Below, piece after piece: positions 4,921-5,141 of a DNA stretch of 5,141 bases. How positions within the stretch are numbered: the first letter of the stretch is position 1; every line of letters starts with the position of its first letter. The notes beneath the pieces were generated by a model. That model was not told where the DNA came from and did not search any database. It worked only from the letters and a program-made list of their open reading frames with translations. Made by a program: the position numbers and the translations under genes. Source of the DNA: an uncultured Chitinophagaceae bacterium. GTDB taxonomy: Bacteria > Bacteroidota > Bacteroidia > Chitinophagales > Chitinophagaceae. The stretch is taken from contig CAMPGT010000269.1 of NCBI GenBank assembly GCA_946885665.1, forward strand, positions 1-5,141, written 5' to 3'.

Positions 4921-5141
4921 ATGAACCTCGATTATAATAAGAATGAAGATGTAATGCGCCTGTCGGTTAGCCAGTTACGTCAGCGTTTGAACCAGGTGGC
5001 GCTGGGTGGAGGCAAAAAGGCGGCAGAAAAACAAAAAGAAAAGAAAAAACTAACTGCCAGAGAAAGGATCGACTATCTCAAAGACGACGGCAAACCTTTT
5101 TTGGAGATTGGCGCCCTGGCCGGCTGGGAGATGTACGAGGA
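4921..5141 (+). CDS. Acyl-CoA carboxylase beta subunit (carboxyltransferase), N-terminal fragment
   Basis: The frame opens at ATG 4921 and runs off the window after 73 codons. It contains LGGGKKAAEKQKEKKKLTAR (28-47), then ERIDYLKDDGKPFLEIGA (48-65) and GWEMYE. This is the characteristic N-terminus of propionyl/acyl-CoA carboxylase beta chains, which are usually a little over 500 residues. The subunit transfers carboxyl from biotin to an acyl-CoA, working with a biotin carboxylase/carrier subunit. The specific acyl substrate cannot be judged from this part. The early ATG is preferred to the one at codon 12, because Bacteroidota members begin with a similar NKNED stretch (from memory). It is divergent from DUF3810. 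The -7 box ends four bases before the start, which suggests a very short or absent leader. Confidence 0.92.
   Translation, partial: MNLDYNKNEDVMRLSVSQLRQRLNQVALGGGKKAAEKQKEKKKLTARERIDYLKDDGKPFLEIGALAGWEMYE

Overview
The window looks like chromosomal DNA of a Bacteroidota bacterium, probably of the Chitinophagaceae or a close relative. This is an inference. It rests on TAnnTTTG-type promoter boxes, weak or absent Shine-Dalgarno sequences, a tRNA gene with no encoded CCA, and family choice (DUF2130, DUF3810, a Bacteroidota-style acyl-CoA carboxylase beta N-terminus).

Layout. 1-240: no gene, but a 116-bp tandem duplication. Each unit carries a 42-bp GC-rich double-hairpin core and a tract of degenerate heptamers. 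241-1503 (-): DUF2130 protein with a CxxC motif, a long coiled coil and a PD-(D/E)XK-like domain. 1606-2016 (+): single-domain response regulator, divergent from it. 2045-2208 (-): a compact tRNA-Leu(GAG) unit with promoter, gene and intrinsic terminator. 2283-2384 (+): candidate 33-residue membrane peptide. 2385-2548: the same repeat family again, with one inverted core between two heptamer tracts. 2549-3208 (-): Sfp-type 4'-phosphopantetheinyl transferase. 3276-3812 (+): dCTP deaminase. 3809-4801 (-): DUF3810 membrane metallopeptidase-like protein, whose stop codon overlaps that of dcd. 4921-5141 (+): start of an acyl-CoA carboxylase beta subunit that runs off the window.

Most genes are divergent or convergent singletons, so there is little sign of an operon. 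Metabolically they are housekeeping: carrier-protein activation, dUTP supply for dTMP synthesis, and acyl-CoA carboxylation. I see no defence, phage or secretion system.

The most unusual signal is the repeat family. Three 42-bp cores, each differing from the consensus by at most one base, are joined to heptamer arrays. Three of the four arrays start directly after a TGA stop codon, always with the G-rich strand as the sense strand of that gene. It resembles a REP-like element combined with STRR-like heptamers sitting in gene 3' ends. A second notable point is that the first transmembrane segment of the DUF3810 protein appears to be encoded upstream of the only usable start codon.
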